Positions 36,985 to 45,988 of a stretch of 64,000 bases of DNA are shown in pieces. Source of the stretch: Providencia rustigianii DSM 4541 (GTDB taxonomy: Bacteria; Pseudomonadota; Gammaproteobacteria; Enterobacterales; Enterobacteriaceae). Where the stretch lies: NCBI RefSeq assembly GCF_000156395.1, contig NZ_GG703817.1, positions 891,395 through 955,394 on the forward strand, in the 5' to 3' direction. Made by a program: the position numbers and the translations under genes. Under the pieces are notes generated by a model. The model made no database searches. It had not been told where the DNA came from and saw nothing but the letters and a program-made list of their open reading frames with translations. Numbering within the stretch: position 1 is the first letter of the stretch; every line of letters begins with the position of its first letter.

Positions 36985-37314
36985 TTAGTATTTAATTAAA
37001 GTATCTTCACTCAACTTCATTTTTAACCAAAATTTTTGCTGGCATAGGCTAAAAAATTCTTTTCGTACTGGCAAGATTGGCTCCCCATTTGTTTTAATCA
37101 CCTCCCATATAATCCAATGTTCTGGGCATTGACTATCACATTCAGCAATATTTAATTCAGTTTCTTCTAGGCATTGTAAAATGACGCCATTTTGAAATTG
37201 CCATTTACGAATCCTTTGATTAACTTCAGAAAGTGCATCTTTATTATTTTCATCTAAAATCAGGTGACAAATTTTACTATGGCTGATGGCCTGTAAGATG
37301 TATTTTGCTAGCAT
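36985..37314 (-). CDS. Hypothetical protein, 109 residues
   Basis: Soluble, Cys-containing protein (CQ, CD, CP motifs at HLILDEN..., LQCLEET and ECDSQCPEHW) with no signal peptide or membrane segment. I recognise no family. It starts at ATG 37314 with a weak AGG upstream and ends 22 bp before the lipoprotein gene, so the two probably form an operon. The AT-rich composition matches the lipoprotein. Confidence 0.6.
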   Translation of the reverse strand: MLAKYILQAISHSKICHLILDENNKDALSEVNQRIRKWQFQNGVILQCLEETELNIAECDSQCPEHWIIWEVIKTNGEPILPVRKEFFSLCQQKFWLKMKLSEDTLIKY

Positions 37315-37544
37315 TTTTGAAACTGCCTACTGAAGCTAAAAATGTTCTCAATGGTAATATTATTGAATGACTCTTACAAATCAGTATTACTCTTAATATG
37401 ATTAACACCCCAAAATTTAGGTGATTTTTTCATTTTAAAAATTGCAATTAATTTATTTACACAAATGAAATAAGATTCACTTTCTTACAGACTGTTATAT
37501 TTTTATTCGGTATGATTAACCTGAATAACATATTATGTAGTTTA

Positions 37545-37572
37545 AGCCCATCGAACGGTGGGCTATTTTTTT
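37545..37572 (+). terminator. Plus-strand terminator with no obvious upstream gene
   Basis: Stem AGCCCA / TGGGCT (37545-37564, 8-base loop) followed by A and T7 on the plus strand. Both flanking genes are on the minus strand, so it may end an unannotated short transcript. Confidence 0.5.
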
Positions 37573-37576
37573 ATCA

Positions 37577-38302
37577 TTATATCGACTTACTAATAAAAAA
37601 ACTGCCAGATATAAATAAGATAATGTCAATCAATAATGTAGAGACTTTTTCCGATAACCTGAAGACTAAATGTTTACTCATCACAGTACCAACTGAAATA
37701 CCTAGCCCTAACAAAACTCCTTTTATCACAATTGTCATTGGTAATGCCCCCTGTGCTGCAAATGTGGTTATCTTACTGGAGTAAAGCAGTAACGCACTCG
37801 CCGCTTCAGAACCTAAAAATGCGCCCTTTCTCAGTCCATAAGAAACAAAAACAGGCACACTTAATGGCCCCGTAGACATCACAATCCCAGTCAAAATACC
37901 GATAATCCCCCCACAAAACCCAACTTGAGGCAGCGAAATTCTATACTCAAAATGATCCATTAATCGCTTCAATGGGACAACACATAAAAAAAATACCCCC
38001 AATAGCAGGTCAATAAGCGTAGACTGGAATATAAGCAATAAATATGCTCCAATCGCCGCACACGGTACGCCCGTCACTGAATAAACAAGCGTGACTTTCC
38101 AATCCACTTGTCGCCACCAAACAAAAAATCGCGAAAGATTACCAATAACTGCGGCAAGTGCCATAACCTGTATTGCTGGTTTGGGCCCATAAGCTTGAAC
38201 TAATAAAGGCAATAACAACAATGATGAGCCTGTCCCAGTCACCCCACTAATCACCCCAGCCACCACCGCGGTTATAATGATAATAATTTCACCTGTTAGC
38301 AT
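37577..38302 (-). CDS. TauE/SafE family sulfite exporter-type membrane protein
   Basis: A 241-residue membrane protein with about eight helices of the TauE/SafE (UPF0721) family; the N-terminal GVISGVTGTGSSLLLLPLLV motif and the repeated GIIGILTGIV motif are typical. Members export sulfite, sulfoacetate or other organic anions, but the substrate here is unknown. It is divergent from a LysR-type regulator with 102 bp between start codons, which suggests control by that regulator. Confidence 0.85.
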   Translation of the reverse strand: MLTGEIIIIITAVVAGVISGVTGTGSSLLLLPLLVQAYGPKPAIQVMALAAVIGNLSRFFVWWRQVDWKVTLVYSVTGVPCAAIGAYLLLIFQSTLIDLLLGVFFLCVVPLKRLMDHFEYRISLPQVGFCGGIIGILTGIVMSTGPLSVPVFVSYGLRKGAFLGSEAASALLLYSSKITTFAAQGALPMTIVIKGVLLGLGISVGTVMSKHLVFRLSEKVSTLLIDIILFISGSFFISKSI

Positions 38303-38404
38303 GCTATATCAACTCTGTTTATTTATGTTTAGAGTGATTTTATTTAGCTAGAAAAAATCATACAATCGATTAAAAATCACGATATATGATAGAAAAACTC
38401 ACAA

Positions 38405-39313
38405 ATGAAACGAAATAATATTCCACCACTAAATGCCTTGCGTATATTTGATATTGCTGCAAAATCCCACAGCCTTTCAGAAGCAGCTCATGAGCTGGGA
38501 TTAACCCATGGTGCAGTGAGTCGTCAAATCAAGCTGTTAGAGGATTGGTTGGGGCAAAGTTTATTTATTCGTGATGGGCAACGATTAGTCGCAACAGAGT
38601 ATGCTAAATATTATGCAGCTGAAATTAGTTCGGCTTTTGATCTTATTGGAGATGCAACAATACGCTTTGGTAAATCTCCCACAGCGAAAGTTATCCGTAT
38701 CAATGCTCAAACAACGCTTGCCAGCCGATGGTTAATTCCTTTGTTACCTAAATTCTATGAACAATATCCTAAAATTGAAATCGCAATTGAAACCTCAGAT
38801 ACTGATACTCAGCTAACTCAATTTGGTTTTGACATCTTAATTCGGCGAGATTCCATGAATAAGCTTCCATGGGCACATTTCAGAAAAATTAGCTTATTCC
38901 AAGAAAAATTGACACTGATTGCCTCTCCTGAATTATTAAAATCAACCCCGCTAATCTCATTAAATGACTTAGAGAAACACATTATTATCAGTTCTAAAAC
39001 GCGTAATGGTGAATGGGAAAATTGGTTAGAAAAGGCAGGCGTTAAGGAATTGACGCCTTTGCATTATCAGCGATTTGATCATTTCCATATTTGTTTACAG
39101 GCTGTTATTGATGGATTGGGTGTTTGTATCGGTGGAATGCCAACACTTACCAATGCACTAAACAAGGGATTAATTGATATACCACTGCCCATCAATATCC
39201 CCGGCAGTCATTACTCTATGTGGATACCACCAAATGCTGAAAGACCGATAGAACTCGAAATTGTCCTTGATTGGTTACAAGCTGAGGCTCAATCATCAAA
39301 CCATCTAAAATAA
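38405..39313 (+). CDS. LysR-type transcriptional regulator, GcvA-like
   Basis: A 302-residue LysR-family DNA-binding protein. The N-terminal winged helix-turn-helix (LNALRIFDIAAKSHSLSEAAHELGLTHGAVSRQIKLLE) is of the GcvA branch, followed by a PBP2-like effector domain. It is divergent from the TauE/SafE gene and convergent with L-amino acid deaminase; its likely target is the exporter. Confidence 0.9.
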   Translation: MKRNNIPPLNALRIFDIAAKSHSLSEAAHELGLTHGAVSRQIKLLEDWLGQSLFIRDGQRLVATEYAKYYAAEISSAFDLIGDATIRFGKSPTAKVIRINAQTTLASRWLIPLLPKFYEQYPKIEIAIETSDTDTQLTQFGFDILIRRDSMNKLPWAHFRKISLFQEKLTLIASPELLKSTPLISLNDLEKHIIISSKTRNGEWENWLEKAGVKELTPLHYQRFDHFHICLQAVIDGLGVCIGGMPTLTNALNKGLIDIPLPINIPGSHYSMWIPPNAERPIELEIVLDWLQAEAQSSNHLK

Positions 39314-39315
39314 AA

Positions 39316-39335
39316 AACCCTCCGTGAAGAGGGTT
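39316..39335 (-). terminator. Terminator of the deaminase gene
   Basis: 7-bp stem AACCCTC / GAGGGTT with a CGTGAA loop and a T6 run on the minus strand. It lies between the convergent LysR and deaminase genes and also ends the LysR message weakly. Confidence 0.85.
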
Positions 39336-39361
39336 CTATTTCAATTTATTCAGTCAAAAAA

Positions 39362-40777
39362 TTAAAATCTGTACAAACTAAATGGTTTAGCATCGATAAC
39401 AGGCGCTTTGCCAAGTAACAGATCCGCAGTAATTTCTGCCGATACTGGGCTTTCGGTCATACCCCAACCTGTCGCGGTATTGATAACTAAGCCCGGATAT
39501 TCTTTCACTTCAGAAATGATAGGGTTTTCATCCGGCGCAATCGCCATTGCACCACTCCACTGATCAATTAACTGAGAATCCTTAAATGCTGGGAATTCAG
39601 TTTTTAATTTTTCCAGAGAAGCATTTAACTCTGGAAGATCAGGCAGTGCTGTCATATCACGATTTTTCTCGAATGGTGAAACCTCATCCAGTTTCCAGCT
39701 TGTTGGCTGCATGAATGAATCGATCAATTGTTCGTTCAATGAAATATGTACAGGGAAATCAGGCATACCTAACAGTGGCAGATATTTATAACCATAGGTA
39801 AAGGATTCTTTCACGACTGGAGCGACAATCACGCGTGGAGAAGTGGCATAGGTTCCATCGGCTTGTTCACGGAAGTAAATATTTCCCGGTAAAGCAACGT
39901 TTCCACCCGGTGCATTAGGCGCCGCACCAATTAATTGTTGAGATTGATAAGCGGGTAATGTTGGAACATCCACGCCAAGATTCTGCATAAACAGACGAGA
40001 CCAAACACCACCAGCAACGACCACTTGAGATGTTTTGATCGCACCTTTTTCTGTTACAACGTCAGAGATGACACCAGCCTGAGTTTCTAGGCCTCTTGCT
40101 GCGCAATTAGTATAAATTTTAACGCCAATTTTCTTCGCGTAATCAGCCATAATGAAAGTGGTGATTTCGGCATCTAAGCTACCAGAGTCTTCTTCAAATC
40201 CTGCAATTTTCCACTCTGATTTAGCACCGCGTAAGCGCTGATCCAGCTCATTTCCTTCAATGATACGGGTTTTGAATGGAATATCTGAACCAACGTTTTT
40301 ACTTCTTTCGTCAATCCATTTTCTTGCGTTAACCAAATCTTCTTCATTTTGGGGAACTTCAACGCGACCTTGGGTACGGTAGCTAGTATCAGCGCCAACT
40401 TTTGCATTCATTTCACGCCAGCGGTGTTTTCCTAAATGATGCAGCAAGAATGTTTCATCAGGCATTTTATAGGTGATCGCCTGACCATAGAAACGGGAAG
40501 ACTGTTCACCTGCAATATTGCCTTTTTCAACAATAACAACCGACAATCCTCTTTCAACAAGATTAATGGCCGTCATAATGCCTAAAATACCCGCGCCAAT
40601 AACCACAACATCTGCTTGCTGTGGTAATAATCCAGCGGTTCCTTCAACAAACCCGACTCTTGGCTTGCCCGGAACAAATCGTCCTTCACGCGTTAACATT
40701 GGCGTTAAAATTCCAGCACCAGCCGCTACTGCGACCACAGAGCCACCAATAATAAATTTTCTTCTACTTATTGCCAT
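39362..40777 (-). CDS. L-amino acid deaminase (membrane FAD oxidoreductase)
   Basis: Flavoenzyme that deaminates L-amino acids (phenylalanine and other aromatic or basic residues) to alpha-keto acids, passing electrons to the respiratory chain. It has 471 residues. A twin-arginine/transmembrane start SRRKFIIGG is followed by the FAD Rossmann motif VVVIGAGILGIMTAINL and the family segment GEQSSRFYGQAITY; the C-terminus has INTATGWGMTESP. It aligns with Proteus L-AAD throughout. This deaminase is a diagnostic trait of Proteus, Providencia and Morganella. Confidence 0.94.
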   Translation of the reverse strand: MAISRRKFIIGGSVVAVAAGAGILTPMLTREGRFVPGKPRVGFVEGTAGLLPQQADVVVIGAGILGIMTAINLVERGLSVVIVEKGNIAGEQSSRFYGQAITYKMPDETFLLHHLGKHRWREMNAKVGADTSYRTQGRVEVPQNEEDLVNARKWIDERSKNVGSDIPFKTRIIEGNELDQRLRGAKSEWKIAGFEEDSGSLDAEITTFIMADYAKKIGVKIYTNCAARGLETQAGVISDVVTEKGAIKTSQVVVAGGVWSRLFMQNLGVDVPTLPAYQSQQLIGAAPNAPGGNVALPGNIYFREQADGTYATSPRVIVAPVVKESFTYGYKYLPLLGMPDFPVHISLNEQLIDSFMQPTSWKLDEVSPFEKNRDMTALPDLPELNASLEKLKTEFPAFKDSQLIDQWSGAMAIAPDENPIISEVKEYPGLVINTATGWGMTESPVSAEITADLLLGKAPVIDAKPFSLYRF

Positions 40778-41256
40778 TTTGAAACCACCCTAATTTACAC
40801 AAAAAATAATTACATTTTAAATAATCAACTTATTTTATAATGATATGTTAATTATTAGTAAACTATTAGTAAAGTTATTTAATTATATTAGAATGGAATT
40901 TAAGACTGAGAAATTCATAGATATAGGATCTATATCTATTTATGGCTTTTTATTGAATAGTTATTCAGTTGATAAGGTTGTTTGACAAAAAACCAATCAA
41001 TAGCGAAGAGTTTTAAGATAGTGATAGCTTCAGATAGATAAGCAATATCTGATAGGAAATTTGTTATTTATAACAGTGATTTGATATCGGATTTGAATAA
41101 TTAAGAATGGTAACTATCAAGTTAGTGGAATTGATTATATTAAAGACAGGTCTGTTGAGCAGATGACTATTAAAGCTTCGTGAGATTTAGATTTTGTTAG
41201 AATGCTTGATTTACTTAGAATTGGAATACTTGGGAAGATGTTACTAGAAGTGAAGA
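40778..41256. other. AT-rich noncoding region upstream of the deaminase
   Basis: About 480 bp without a credible gene between the deaminase and serT. Apart from one long palindrome (listed separately) I see no defined element; short AT-rich repeats are common. Confidence 0.5.
40917..40939. promoter_or_regulatory. Perfect 23-bp palindrome upstream of the deaminase
   Basis: ATAGATATAG-GAT-CTATATCTAT: two 10-bp arms around a 3-base centre, about 140 bp before the deaminase start. It is a candidate operator for a dimeric regulator. Confidence 0.5.
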
Positions 41257-41344
41257 TGGCGGAGGAGGAGAGATTCGAACTCTCGGATGGTTTCCCATCG
41301 GCGGTTTTCAAGACCGCTGCCTTCAGCCGCTCGGCCACCCCTCC
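41257..41344 (-). tRNA. serT: tRNA-Ser (TGA)
   Basis: 88-nt class II tRNA on the minus strand with a long variable arm and an encoded CCA. The anticodon loop CTTGAAA gives anticodon TGA (UGA), as in E. coli serT, and the T arm GAGTTCGAATCTC is present. It lies beside tusE; in E. coli serT is also close to yccA and tusE. Confidence 0.97.
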
Positions 41345-41537
41345 GCAATGACGTGCACTATAATCATCTGAGCTTTCAATGTAAACCCCTAATTCGGTCG
41401 TTCGCTTTAAAAATATACTCAGACGTGTTTAATGGGCGAAATTATCAACATCTATGACTGTTTTCATGCGCGATACTTGGGTTATTGCTCATTTTTTGCT
41501 AAATTTACTGCCTACTTTTGTTTGGATTGAAATAAGC

Positions 41538-41867
41538 ATGTTGGTTTTTAATAATCAAGAAATTGAGACAGACCCTCAAGGCTACCTACTTGATAGCCAA
41601 CAGTGGAGTGAAGCGTTGATTCCTTTACTTGCTGAACAGGAAGAGATCGAAATTACAGATGAGCATTTAGAAATTATTCGCTTTGTTCGGGCATTTTATT
41701 TGGAATTTAATACTTCCCCTGCCATCAGAATGTTAGTCAAGGCGGTATCCCAACAGTTTGGGGAAGAAAAAGGGAACAGCCGTTATTTATATCGACTATT
41801 CCCTAAAGGACCGGCAAAGCAAGCGACAAAGCTTGCGGGTCTCCCTAAGCCCGTAAAATGCATTTAA
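41538..41867 (+). CDS. tusE: Sulfur carrier protein TusE
   Basis: A 109-residue DsrC-family protein that accepts sulfur from TusBCD and passes it to MnmA for 2-thiouridine in tRNA. The conserved C-terminal arm ends GLPKPVKCI with the reactive penultimate Cys; [14 protein letters not shown] is the family core. ATG 41538 matches the E. coli N-terminus ([12 protein letters not shown] versus MLIFEGKEIETD); the longer frame from 41454 is not supported. Confidence 0.95.
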   Translation: MLVFNNQEIETDPQGYLLDSQQWSEALIPLLAEQEEIEITDEHLEIIRFVRAFYLEFNTSPAIRMLVKAVSQQFGEEKGNSRYLYRLFPKGPAKQATKLAGLPKPVKCI

Positions 41868-41882
41868 TTCTTCAATAATCAG

Positions 41883-42161
41883 CTAATAGCGGACAGAAAA
41901 GTCCGCTATTGGTTCTGTTTGCCAAGTTTCTGCAAAATAGTGATCGATTTTTGCCCTCGGAGGTCCACCAGCCTTCAGCCAATCATCTACAAAATCAATA
42001 TCCTGCTCCGACCCATAAATGGCTAATTGCACACTGCCATCATCACGATTACAAACAAAACCTTTGATGCCGTTTTGATTCGCCCAATGAAAGGTTTGGT
42101 AACGGAAGCCAACCCCTTGAACTCGCCCATAAATATAGAAAGAACGACCTGATGCTGCCAT
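41883..42161 (-). CDS. acyP: Acylphosphatase
   Basis: A 92-residue enzyme hydrolysing acyl phosphates, the same length as E. coli YccX. The phosphate cradle YGRVQGVGFRY with its Arg and the catalytic Asn in VCNRDDGSV are present. ATG 42161 is chosen because GGAGG lies 5 bases upstream; an in-frame ATG at 42179 would add six residues. Convergent with tusE. Confidence 0.93.
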   Translation of the reverse strand: MAASGRSFYIYGRVQGVGFRYQTFHWANQNGIKGFVCNRDDGSVQLAIYGSEQDIDFVDDWLKAGGPPRAKIDHYFAETWQTEPIADFSVRY

Positions 42162-42380
42162 GTTAGCCTCCGATGTCATCACTTAATCTATTAAAATCTC
42201 TGGTAATAAGTTGTTTTTTCTTCATTCAGCAGATAATCTGATAATTGAGGCACTGCTTTTCGTTATTACCTAAAGACAGTGTATTGCGTTATTGGTAATT
42301 GTCCATACATTGGCTTGAAAACGCACAGCACTGCCCATATGTAGTTTACAGTACAAGCAAGGCTTTTTAAGGAGGTCGCT

Positions 42381-42701
42381 ATGATGATCACCAGTAAATA
42401 TGGAATCGGGCAACAAGTCAGACATAAACTTCTCGGCTACCTAGGGGTAGTTGTTGATGTTGACCCTGAGTACTCCCTCGACCAACCACATGATGATGAT
42501 ATTGCATCTAATAGTACATTACGCGATCTGCCTTGGTATCACGTTGTCATGGAAGATGATAATGGGGAAGCTGTTCATACTTACTTAGCTGAAGCACAAA
42601 TTACTTATGAGATGACCGATGATCATCCGGAGCAACCCTCCATGGATGAACTGGCTGAATCCATAAGGTCCCAGTTACAAGCTCCGCGTCTACGCAATTA
42701 A
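42381..42701 (+). CDS. hspQ: Heat-shock protein HspQ
   Basis: A 106-residue small protein that in E. coli binds hemimethylated DNA and acts as an adaptor and substrate of Lon, easing DnaA degradation. Strong match to E. coli HspQ ([35 protein letters not shown] and the tail LQAPRLRN). AAGGAGG precedes two ATGs (42381, 42384); either start is possible. Confidence 0.95.
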   Translation: MMITSKYGIGQQVRHKLLGYLGVVVDVDPEYSLDQPHDDDIASNSTLRDLPWYHVVMEDDNGEAVHTYLAEAQITYEMTDDHPEQPSMDELAESIRSQLQAPRLRN

Positions 42702-42717
42702 TCATGAACGCAACCAG

Positions 42718-42746
42718 TAAAGCAGCAAATAAGCTGCTTTATTTTT
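42718..42746 (+). terminator. hspQ terminator
   Basis: 9-bp stem TAAAGCAGC / GCTGCTTTA with a 6-base loop and T5, between convergent hspQ and yccU. Confidence 0.9.
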
Positions 42747-42764
42747 ATAAGCGTGAAAACTCAA

Positions 42765-43178
42765 TTACTTTTCAAGACCTAAAGCAGGGATTTCTTGCTT
42801 TGGACACTTGTCCATTACACATTTAAGCCCTGCATCAAGTGCAATCCTCTGAGCTTCTTCACTAATGACGCCTTTTTGTAACCACAAAACTTTCGCTTTA
42901 ATTGCAGCAGCCTCTTGAGCTACGCCAACTGCGGCTTCAGCATTACGAAAGACATCGACCATATCAATAGGATAAGGAATATCGCTAAGCTGCCCGTAGA
43001 CTAACTGCCCAAATAATTGCTGTCCGGCTAATTTAGGGCTAACAGGAATAACTTGATAACCTTGATGAATTAAATATTCCATGACTTCATAACTTGGTCG
43101 GTCTTTACGGTCACTCGCGCCAACTAATGCAATGGTCTTTATACTCGTTAGTATTTCAGCAATTTCTTGATCTCTCAT
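42765..43178 (-). CDS. yccU: CoA-binding domain protein YccU
   Basis: A 137-residue Rossmann-fold CoA-binding protein. It begins RDQEIAEIL and has TIALVGASDRKDRPSYEVM, the nucleotide-binding loop, and a C-terminal CVMDKCPKQEIPALGL. Same length as E. coli YccU. ATG 43178 (GGGAG upstream) is preferred over 43217. Molecular role unknown. Divergent from mgsA. Confidence 0.9.
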   Translation of the reverse strand: MRDQEIAEILTSIKTIALVGASDRKDRPSYEVMEYLIHQGYQVIPVSPKLAGQQLFGQLVYGQLSDIPYPIDMVDVFRNAEAAVGVAQEAAAIKAKVLWLQKGVISEEAQRIALDAGLKCVMDKCPKQEIPALGLEK

Positions 43179-43292
43179 CAAAATATCTCCCAAAACCTGT
43201 AAACTATTCATATGCATTATGATATATGTTGTATATCAATACTCACTCAATTTTTGCAGATACGTGACACCAATCTTGTTTAAGGGAACACC

Positions 43293-43751
43293 ATGGAATC
43301 TACAACTCGTCAAATCGCGGCGTCAAAAAATATTGCCTTAGTGGCTCATGACCATTGCAAATCATCACTCTTGGACTGGGTTCAAAAAAATAAAAACCGG
43401 TTGGAATCTCACGAGTTATTTGCAACTGGTACGACAGGCACATTAATTAATAAAAATACTGGGCTCCCTGTCACAGGCATGCTTAGTGGTCCAATGGGGG
43501 GCGACCAACAAATTGGTTCTATGATTGCCGAGAAAAAAATTGATTTATTAATTTTCTTTTGGGATCCATTAAATGCTGTTCCACACGATCCTGATGTCAA
43601 AGCACTTTTACGCTTAGCTACCGTCTGGAATATTCCTGTGGCAACCAACCCAGCAACCGCTGACTTTCTAATTACGTCACCTTATTTTGATAGTGAAATT
43701 GACATTGTCATTCCTGACTATCAACGTTATTTAGACAATCGTACTCGTTAA
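43293..43751 (+). CDS. mgsA: Methylglyoxal synthase
   Basis: A 152-residue enzyme converting dihydroxyacetone phosphate to methylglyoxal, a glycolysis bypass under phosphate limitation. Catalytic Asp-containing [12 protein letters not shown] and the phosphate-binding GTTGTLI are present, as is [15 protein letters not shown]. Length equals E. coli MgsA. GGGAAC precedes ATG 43293. Confidence 0.96.
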   Translation: MESTTRQIAASKNIALVAHDHCKSSLLDWVQKNKNRLESHELFATGTTGTLINKNTGLPVTGMLSGPMGGDQQIGSMIAEKKIDLLIFFWDPLNAVPHDPDVKALLRLATVWNIPVATNPATADFLITSPYFDSEIDIVIPDYQRYLDNRTR

Positions 43752-43763
43752 TTTGCAATTCAA

Positions 43764-43800
43764 TATCATGTGCCAAATAAACACCAAATGGCACATGATA
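43764..43800. terminator. Stem-loop between convergent mgsA and helD
   Basis: 12-bp perfect stem TATCATGTGCCA / TGGCACATGATA with a 13-base loop. T-tails are weak on both strands but its placement suggests a shared transcription stop. Confidence 0.65.
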
Positions 43801-43810
43801 ATTTCAACCA

Positions 43811-45865
43811 CTATGGTTTCTTCTGTTTTGGTACACCCATTTGCAGAAGTTCATCAACAAATTCGGATGGATTCTCTGGATTATATAATAGCCATGCCTG
43901 CTGTTTGGCTCGCGTTAGTGCAACATATAACAGTCGCCGTTCTTCAGCGTGGGCAAAATTTTCGGGTTTCGGCAGTAAAGCCTCTTCGATGATTGACTCC
44001 CTTGCTGGGGCTGGAAATCCGTCCTTCCCACTATTTAGTCCACAAATAATGACATAATCCGCTTGTTGCCCTTTGGATGCATGCATAGTCATAAACTGGA
44101 TATTAAGTTTTGGCCAACGAGTAGCTGCTTTATTAAGGACTTCTGGTTTTAAGTAATGATAGCGCGCCAAAATTAAAATATTTTCATCTTCAAGCACATA
44201 GCCACTCATTTTATCCAGCAAACGCTCCAATGCCTCTTCATACAGCAAAACAACCGATTTTTTATTTCCTTTTGTTAAGCTATTTAACGGTTTATCTAAC
44301 TGGCTTGGGTTTTGCAACACAAAATGATTGGCAATATCTCCAATACGTTCATTGAAGCGGTATGTTGTATCTAATGCACATATCTCTCCCTCACCAAAAT
44401 TATTCTGGAATGAGGTCGTTAGATTAAGTTCAGCGCCACTAAATCGATAAATAGCCTGCCAATCATCCCCCACCGCAAATAGTGCAGTTCGTTTATTTTG
44501 TTGACGCAATGCTTGTAATAGCTTGGCTCTTAATGGAGAAATATCTTGAAATTCATCGACTAAAATATGCTTCCATGGACTAATAAATCGCCCTTTTTCA
44601 ATGAGATTGACAGCCTGATGAATTAAACCTGAAAAATCAATCGCACCTTCATCTTTTAATGCACTTTTCCATGCTTTTAATAGAGGCGCCATCAGCCGAA
44701 TTCGTTTTTGGAATAATTCACGAATGTCTTCAGCCGTATTCTCAATCATCTCTTTTTGGCTTCCACCGTGCATCCGCATTAAACTTAACCAACGCTCTAT
44801 ACGTGGTAATACCTTACGGCTAATTTTTTCATCGTGCCAAAATTCACCATCAGGAATAGTCCATTGCAGTTCATCCGATAGCCATTCACGCCAACCTTTC
44901 GCCTGTGCTTTTTTGCTTGAACATTGCTCTCGCCATTCCGTTAATAATAAAGATTGGCGTTTTGAAGAGTCCGTTTCCAACTCACTGATCACTGGCGATT
45001 TATTGCTCCCTTCGCGAATGATGTGTAATGCTAAAGCATGAAAAGTTTTTGCTTCAATCTCCACTTGCTGTAAACGAGACTGAATTCGCTCATTCATCTC
45101 TTCAGCTGCTTTACGCCCAAAAGCTAACAATAATATCTGCTCAGGTTTTGCCAAGCCTCGTAATAAAAGCCAGCCTGCTCTTGCCACTAATACCGAGGTT
45201 TTTCCACTTCCCGCTCCAGCTAATACCAAAACGTTATCTTCACCATTAATGACTGATAGCGACTGAGAATTATTAAGCGGAGACGATTCTATATGTTGAA
45301 AGAAATCAGAGTAATGAGTTAAAACCGATTCGCACCATTGTTGATTATTTTGGTGGCGACATTGCTCGCTATTATTTAACCATTGGCGACAGAATTGATA
45401 ATGTTCAGCACAATTGTCAAATTGTGGAATTCGAGCCAAAGGTAGAGGAAGAGATGCAAATTGTTGCGTAATTTTTTCTTTGATTATGTTGAGATCATGC
45501 AGACTTAACCATGAATCTTGCTGTGTTTGTTGTAAAATTGATTGCGCTAATGGGGTCAATACTTGCGCACTCACCTCGCTCATTTCGGCACTCCACTGCT
45601 GCCATTTTTCATTCAAAAAACGGTAAAAGTGTTGAGTTTGCTTCCATTCAGTGCCATGTAAGCGCACAACTTGTTCATTGATAATCTCAAATTCCAACTC
45701 CCCCCAAACGATCCCTCGCTTACAACGAATATCAATTAATTCATTGAATGGGATGAGATATTTGTGGTTATCACCACTAACTTCGATGCCTGCATTCAGT
45801 AAGCGAACCCGATTATAGGGATGCTGAGCCAGGCGCTGTCCAATCTGTGTCGATTTCAGTTCCAT
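43811..45865 (-). CDS. helD: DNA helicase IV (HelD)
   Basis: UvrD/SF1A superfamily 3'-5' DNA helicase, not the RNA-polymerase-recycling HelD of Gram-positives. It has 684 residues, the E. coli length. An N-terminal unique domain is followed by Walker A GAGSGKTSVLVARA, Walker B VDEFQDISP, motif GDDWQAIYRFSGA and motif VI ALTRAK. ATG 45865 gives MELKSTQIGQRLAQHPY as in E. coli. Convergent with mgsA and divergent from yccS; yccF, which lies beside helD in E. coli, is missing here. Confidence 0.95.
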   Translation of the reverse strand: MELKSTQIGQRLAQHPYNRVRLLNAGIEVSGDNHKYLIPFNELIDIRCKRGIVWGELEFEIINEQVVRLHGTEWKQTQHFYRFLNEKWQQWSAEMSEVSAQVLTPLAQSILQQTQQDSWLSLHDLNIIKEKITQQFASLPLPLARIPQFDNCAEHYQFCRQWLNNSEQCRHQNNQQWCESVLTHYSDFFQHIESSPLNNSQSLSVINGEDNVLVLAGAGSGKTSVLVARAGWLLLRGLAKPEQILLLAFGRKAAEEMNERIQSRLQQVEIEAKTFHALALHIIREGSNKSPVISELETDSSKRQSLLLTEWREQCSSKKAQAKGWREWLSDELQWTIPDGEFWHDEKISRKVLPRIERWLSLMRMHGGSQKEMIENTAEDIRELFQKRIRLMAPLLKAWKSALKDEGAIDFSGLIHQAVNLIEKGRFISPWKHILVDEFQDISPLRAKLLQALRQQNKRTALFAVGDDWQAIYRFSGAELNLTTSFQNNFGEGEICALDTTYRFNERIGDIANHFVLQNPSQLDKPLNSLTKGNKKSVVLLYEEALERLLDKMSGYVLEDENILILARYHYLKPEVLNKAATRWPKLNIQFMTMHASKGQQADYVIICGLNSGKDGFPAPARESIIEEALLPKPENFAHAEERRLLYVALTRAKQQAWLLYNPENPSEFVDELLQMGVPKQKKP

Positions 45866-45988
45866 ACGTTCTGCACCTGAGTAAATCATTTGTGAAAATA
45901 ATTAAAGCATAATTGCTAATAGTTTTTTATTCTACGTAAACACGTTATTCTATGTAGTTAGGGATTTGTTTCACCATTGAGGTATTTT

